Of a DNA stretch of 9,766 nt, positions 7,801 through 9,766 are shown one piece after another. The position numbers were made by a program, and so were the translations under genes. The notes below the pieces were generated by a model. The model saw nothing but the letters and a program-made list of their open reading frames with translations, made no database searches and was not told where the DNA came from. The DNA comes from Verrucomicrobiota bacterium (lineage in GTDB: Bacteria; Verrucomicrobiota; Verrucomicrobiia; Opitutales; Opitutaceae), in NCBI GenBank assembly GCA_030832235.1, contig JAURJO010000235.1:1-9766 (forward strand), read 5' to 3'. Positions within the stretch are counted from its first letter, which is position 1; each line of letters starts with the position of its first letter.

Positions 7801-8232
7801 CCGTTGGAGGGTGAGGACAATCGTGTCTACCGTATCGGTAAAGAGGTCTACCTGCGCGACGCCCATTGCGTGACCTGCCACCAGGCCAACGGCAAGGGCA
7901 TGGCGGGCGTTTATCCGCCGCTCGAGAAGTCGGCGTGGATCGATGACGACGAACGCTTCATCAAGATCGCCCTCAAGGGCCTCTGGGGTCCGATCGAGGT
8001 CAACGGCGTCCAGTACGACCCGAGCAAGGGCGTGCCGCCGATGACCGGTTTCGGTGGACTCCTGAACGACAACGAGATGGCCGCCGTGCTCAGCTACGTG
8101 CGCCTGTCGTTCGGCAACAACGGCTCCATGATTTCATCCGAACAGGTGCGGAAAGTCCGCGAAGCGACCAAGGACCGCATGAACTTCTACACCGTCGAGG
8201 AGATCCTGAAGGAGCATCCCCTGAAGCCCTGA
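4825..8232 (+). CDS. Exported SGNH-like / dehydrogenase propeller / HEAT / cytochrome c fusion protein
   Basis: This 1135-residue protein starts with a Sec-type signal (MTLFARLLPALLLCSVACVAA) and a lysine/alanine-rich linker (about 33-60). Domains in order: an SGNH-hydrolase-like fold at about 85-312 (VVLLGNGLAERD at 89-100, FFGYNESF at 182-189, NGFAPTEAGY at 288-297); a beta-propeller of the PVC 'membrane-bound dehydrogenase' type (TIGR02604-like, related to PQQ glucose/sorbosone dehydrogenases) at about 425-775; helical HEAT-like repeats at about 785-955; and a C-terminal cytochrome c with CVTCH at 1015-1019 and likely axial Met1073 in PPMTGF. Two calcium-type Asp loops, DTDGDGRAD (488-496) and DENGDDRAD (531-539), sit in the propeller. 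By family this would be a periplasmic or surface oxidoreductase passing electrons to its haem; the substrate is unknown. The SGNH catalytic Ser, Asp and His positions look replaced (G95, N288, A291). The ATG has no nearby Shine-Dalgarno, only a purine run at 4795-4803 about 21 bases away. It stands alone between a hairpin and a convergent sulfatase. Confidence 0.9.
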   Translation: MTLFARLLPALLLCSVACVAADAPASGQASAPAADKADAAKRKGKGGKAAAKQADAKPVVGPHADFPLPGTAMTARPQGVAAPDDGERVVLLGNGLAERDVYYGRIETELHLRFPGKKLIVRNMGRPGDTPAFRPHPARVSQWAFPGAEKFRPEYAMHNGKGFFPTPDQWLTHLKADTIVAFFGYNESFDGPDRVGNFEAEMEAWVRHTLAQAYNGRGAPRLVLVSPIAFEDLSATRDLPDGRKENSNLALYAAAIGRVASRNKLTFIDLFAPTKARYDRPGRPFTINGFAPTEAGYRELANILADGMYGAAPAGRSEADAALVHAAVKEKDWLWNNDYNLVNGVHTHGQRYQPYGPQNYPDEVRKTREMMTLRDTLIHDVASGRKRDLAVDDSRTHALPPVPTNFKPGGAMGTIEYRDGREVMTDLKMMEGFKLELFASEKEFPDLANPVQMSFDNRGRLWVAVMPSYPHWRPGDPKPNDKLLILEDTDGDGRADKQTVFADGLHLPIGFEFAPEGVYVAQEPNLVLLVDENGDDRADRMELLLHGFDTHDTHHAISAFSADASGAFYLCEGRFLHSQVETPYGPRRVNDGGVWRFDPKNFRLERYSQADYNNPWGVAFDYWEQCYISDASDGLNWWGLPLSAKMPYGVEITKTRTFVPKRSRPTSGSEFVSSRHFPDHLQGQFMICNSIGFLGISLASLKDDGAGFLGSLAGDLVSGNNPNYRPVDLEFAPDGSLYFVDWHSALIGHMQHNARDPNRDHDHGRIYRITYPGRPLVTPAKVAGASIPELLENLKLPEYRTRYRTRRELRGRPAAEVLPAVRAWVAKLNPADPEYEHHLCEALWATWAQNQPDAGLIARLLGAKRHEARSAAASVLRFAYAKVPGSAELLLRAARDSHPRVRLEATVAASWLDNADGARIALEALKQPLDAWSGPVTKQILEHTLKDDAEALKAAGGVDLAANAGAAAYFAGTYDFPKPPKSEADQSFGPTRPLEGEDNRVYRIGKEVYLRDAHCVTCHQANGKGMAGVYPPLEKSAWIDDDERFIKIALKGLWGPIEVNGVQYDPSKGVPPMTGFGGLLNDNEMAAVLSYVRLSFGNNGSMISSEQVRKVREATKDRMNFYTVEEILKEHPLKP

Positions 8233-8326
8233 CAAGGGTGGGGCTTTGACGGGCCGAAGATTTCGTCCCGCTCCGAGCACTGACCAGTTTCCCCGGAATC
8301 CTTTTCGTTTATCCCTTCAGAGGAAC

Positions 8327-8343
8327 CCGCGGTGTAGCCGCGG
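8327..8343. other. CCGCGG inverted repeat hairpin in the convergent gap
   Basis: CCGCGG at 8327-8332 and 8338-8343 flank TGTAG and can form a 6-bp stem on either strand. A third CCGCGG lies 7 bases further on. There is no T run next to it, so it may be a Rho-type 3' end structure, a binding site, or chance in GC-rich DNA. Confidence 0.35.
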
Positions 8344-8390
8344 CCGTTTGCCGCGGATGCGTTACGTAATACGTGACGAAAAGCGGCGTC

Positions 8391-8419
8391 GGCAAAAGAG
8401 TAAGCGGAGTCTGCCGCTT
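8391..8419 (-). terminator. Candidate intrinsic terminator of the sulfatase gene
   Basis: Read on the minus strand, AAGCGG (8419-8414), loop CAGACT and CCGCTT (8407-8402) form a 6-bp perfect stem. It is followed by ACTCTTTTGCC (8401-8391), a short T-rich stretch. It lies 75 bases downstream of the sulfatase stop, in the right orientation. The stem is short, so confidence is moderate. Confidence 0.4.
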
Positions 8420-8493
8420 GGTTGGTCCTGCCGGCTCAAGCTCAATTTCCCGCTTCAACTTCGCCGTGCGTCGGTCCGTCGACGCTCGGCGGA

Positions 8494-9766
8494 TCAACGC
8501 GGGCCCGGGGCGTTGATGCGGTCGGCTTGGCGTTCGGCGCCGGCGGGGGTGCCGCGGGAGTTGGTTCTTCCTTTTTTGCCTTTGGCGGCGGCGGCGCCCG
8601 TTTCGCGGTCGAAGAGGTCGGGGGTGAGTTGCGCGGGCACCGTGTCTCCAGTGGCGGCGGTCCAATCGGCGAGGAGTTTCGCGAGCCTTGCCTTGGCGGC
8701 GGCGTGGGCCGGGTCGCCGGCGAGGTTGCGGAGTTGGTTTGGATCTTCGGAGGTGAGGTAGAGTTCCTCGGTGGGGCGCGGCGCGAGGAACACGTCTGCT
8801 TGCGCGGGCGTGAGCTGCTTGGCGTCGCGAGCGGAGCGAAGCGCCTGATGCGAGGGCGAGCGCACCGAGTCCGCCGGACCTTGCCACGGCAGCGCGGGCC
8901 GGTGGTTGCGGATGTAGAGGTAACCTTCCGTCCGCACGCTCCGGCCGTGCGCCTCGTAGTCGTGCCAGTTGTGCTCGGAGAACGCCGCGCGTCGCACGAT
9001 GGCAGCGGGATCCTTGAACATCGGCCGCAGGCTCACGCCTTGCATCGAGGGCGCCGCGGCCACACCGGCGACGTCGAGGATCGTCGGCGCAAGGTCGATC
9101 GCGCTCGCGAGTCCCGGCGCCGGGCGGCCGGGTTGGGCGATGCCGGCGGGCCAGTGCGCGATCAGGTACGTCTTCATGCCCGAGTCATGCAGGCGCGTCT
9201 TCGCGCGAGGGAACGGGCGTCCATTGTCGGCCATCACCAGGATCAGGGTGTTCGCGAGTTGTCCCTGCCGTTCCAACTCGGCGACGACGAGGCCGACGAA
9301 GTGGTCGAAGCGGGTCACTTCGTTCGCATGCGAGGCGAGATCGGAACGGGTGGCAGCGTCGTCGCGGAGGAATGGCGGCACGCGCACCTTGGCCGGGTCG
9401 TGCTTGGGGCCGTAGACGTCTTCTTTCCACTCGTCGTCGCCGTCCCACGCCCGGTGCGCGTCGAGCGCCGCGTACCAGCCGAAGAAAGGTTTCCCCGCCG
9501 GACGTTCGCGCAGGAGGCGCACCCAATTCGCGTGGCCGCCGCTGTTGCCGTCGCCCTTGCCGGCGTCGATCAAGTCAAAGGCGGACGGTTGCGGTTTTTC
9601 ACCCGGCGCCGGCGGGGCGGAACTCATATGGTTCTTCCCGCTGAGCACGGTGTGGTACCCCGCCTCGCGCAGGAGACGCGGGAACCAAGGCAGGTGCGCC
9701 GCGATCGGCTCGTGGAGCTCGGAGGCGCGGCCGTTGTTGTGGGGATAACGGCCTGTGACGACACTG
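8494..9766 (-). CDS. Sulfatase (arylsulfatase family S1, N-sulfoglucosamine sulfohydrolase-like), N-terminus cut by window edge
   Basis: The frame is open from the right edge to the TGA at 8496-8494, giving 423 residues. The first visible residues SVVTGRYPHNNG are the end of the sulfatase signature C/S-x-P-S-R-xxxxTGRYPxxxG, so the catalytic Cys/Ser converted to formylglycine lies only a few codons beyond the window. Next comes LREAGYHTVLSGKNHM (residues 31-46), the second sulfatase signature. FFGWYAALDAHRAWD (94-108) and MADNGRPFPRAKTRLHDSG (178-196) provide further active-site and metal-site residues (DN at 180-181). AIDLAPTILDVAGV and MQGVSLRPMF are typical C-terminal sulfatase blocks. The DNGRPFPRAKTRL and VPPFLRDDAATRSDLA patterns resemble heparan N-sulfatase (SGSH) and its bacterial S1_8-like relatives, which suggests glycan desulfation; substrate assignment is inference. 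A GTG at 9648 is inside the GKNH motif and is not the start. The protein ends in a basic, low-complexity tail of about 38 residues. Confidence 0.93.
   Translation of the reverse strand, partial: SVVTGRYPHNNGRASELHEPIAAHLPWFPRLLREAGYHTVLSGKNHMSSAPPAPGEKPQPSAFDLIDAGKGDGNSGGHANWVRLLRERPAGKPFFGWYAALDAHRAWDGDDEWKEDVYGPKHDPAKVRVPPFLRDDAATRSDLASHANEVTRFDHFVGLVVAELERQGQLANTLILVMADNGRPFPRAKTRLHDSGMKTYLIAHWPAGIAQPGRPAPGLASAIDLAPTILDVAGVAAAPSMQGVSLRPMFKDPAAIVRRAAFSEHNWHDYEAHGRSVRTEGYLYIRNHRPALPWQGPADSVRSPSHQALRSARDAKQLTPAQADVFLAPRPTEELYLTSEDPNQLRNLAGDPAHAAAKARLAKLLADWTAATGDTVPAQLTPDLFDRETGAAAAKGKKGRTNSRGTPAGAERQADRINAPGPR

Larger units (their letters stand above)
8233..8493. other. Convergent intergenic region with several hairpins
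   Basis: These 261 bases lie between the 3' ends of the propeller/cytochrome gene and the sulfatase. I see no supported gene: open frames through it on both strands run antisense into the sulfatase and have arginine-rich shadow composition. It holds three copies of the palindrome CCGCGG (8327-8332, 8338-8343, 8351-8356), a hairpin GTTACGT-AAT-ACGTGAC (8361-8377, one G-T wobble), and a terminator-like hairpin at 8402-8419. Composition is locally less G+C-rich around 8281-8320. Confidence 0.6.

Noticed and set aside
8246..8887. Open frames on both strands across the convergent gap (171 residues plus, 192 residues minus)
   Set aside because: Both run out of frame through the sulfatase 3' end and are Arg/Pro/Ser-rich, with no motif and no ribosome binding site seen.
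1..9766. CRISPR arrays, tRNA or rRNA genes, transposases, phage or toxin-antitoxin genes
   Set aside because: No regularly spaced direct repeats, cloverleaf-like sequence, or matching protein motifs were seen; nearly all of the window is accounted for by the six genes listed.

Overview
The window is high-GC (by eye about two thirds G+C) bacterial chromosome. The gene content points to a Verrucomicrobiota member, most likely Opitutaceae-like. It carries a large secreted protein joining an SGNH-like domain, a dehydrogenase-type propeller, HEAT-like repeats and cytochrome c, an architecture typical of the Planctomycetes-Verrucomicrobia group. It also has a secreted-type sulfatase, and a TonB-dependent receptor tail of the kind these bacteria encode in large numbers. 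This placement is inference from family content; no rRNA or marker-gene comparison was possible.

Layout, left to right. Bases 1-1050 (+) are the C-terminal part of a TonB-dependent outer-membrane receptor whose start lies outside the window. Convergent to it, on the minus strand, is a two-gene unit: a small DUF423 membrane protein (2482-2892) followed by a CCA tRNA nucleotidyltransferase (1073-2485), joined by an ATGA stop/start overlap. A 103-base divergent gap then leads to the plus-strand chaperone pair grpE (2996-3562) and dnaJ (3584-4744). After a strong hairpin comes a 1135-residue exported multidomain protein (4825-8232). A 261-base convergent gap containing several hairpins separates it from a minus-strand sulfatase (8494 to the window end), whose N-terminus with the catalytic cysteine is cut off at the right edge.

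How the genes work together. GrpE and DnaJ are the nucleotide-exchange factor and J-protein of the DnaK chaperone cycle; dnaK and hrcA are not here. The CCA enzyme is tRNA housekeeping. The TonB receptor, the exported cytochrome-linked propeller protein and the sulfatase all act outside the cytoplasm. Together they would fit breakdown and import of complex, perhaps sulfated, polysaccharides, but they are not one operon and a joint role is speculative.

No tRNA, rRNA, CRISPR array, insertion sequence or phage gene was seen. I did not find a convincing undescribed system. The most interesting points are an SGNH-like domain that appears to have lost its catalytic residues inside the 1135-residue protein, pyrimidine-rich leaders without Shine-Dalgarno in front of two genes, and the DUF423/cca coupling.
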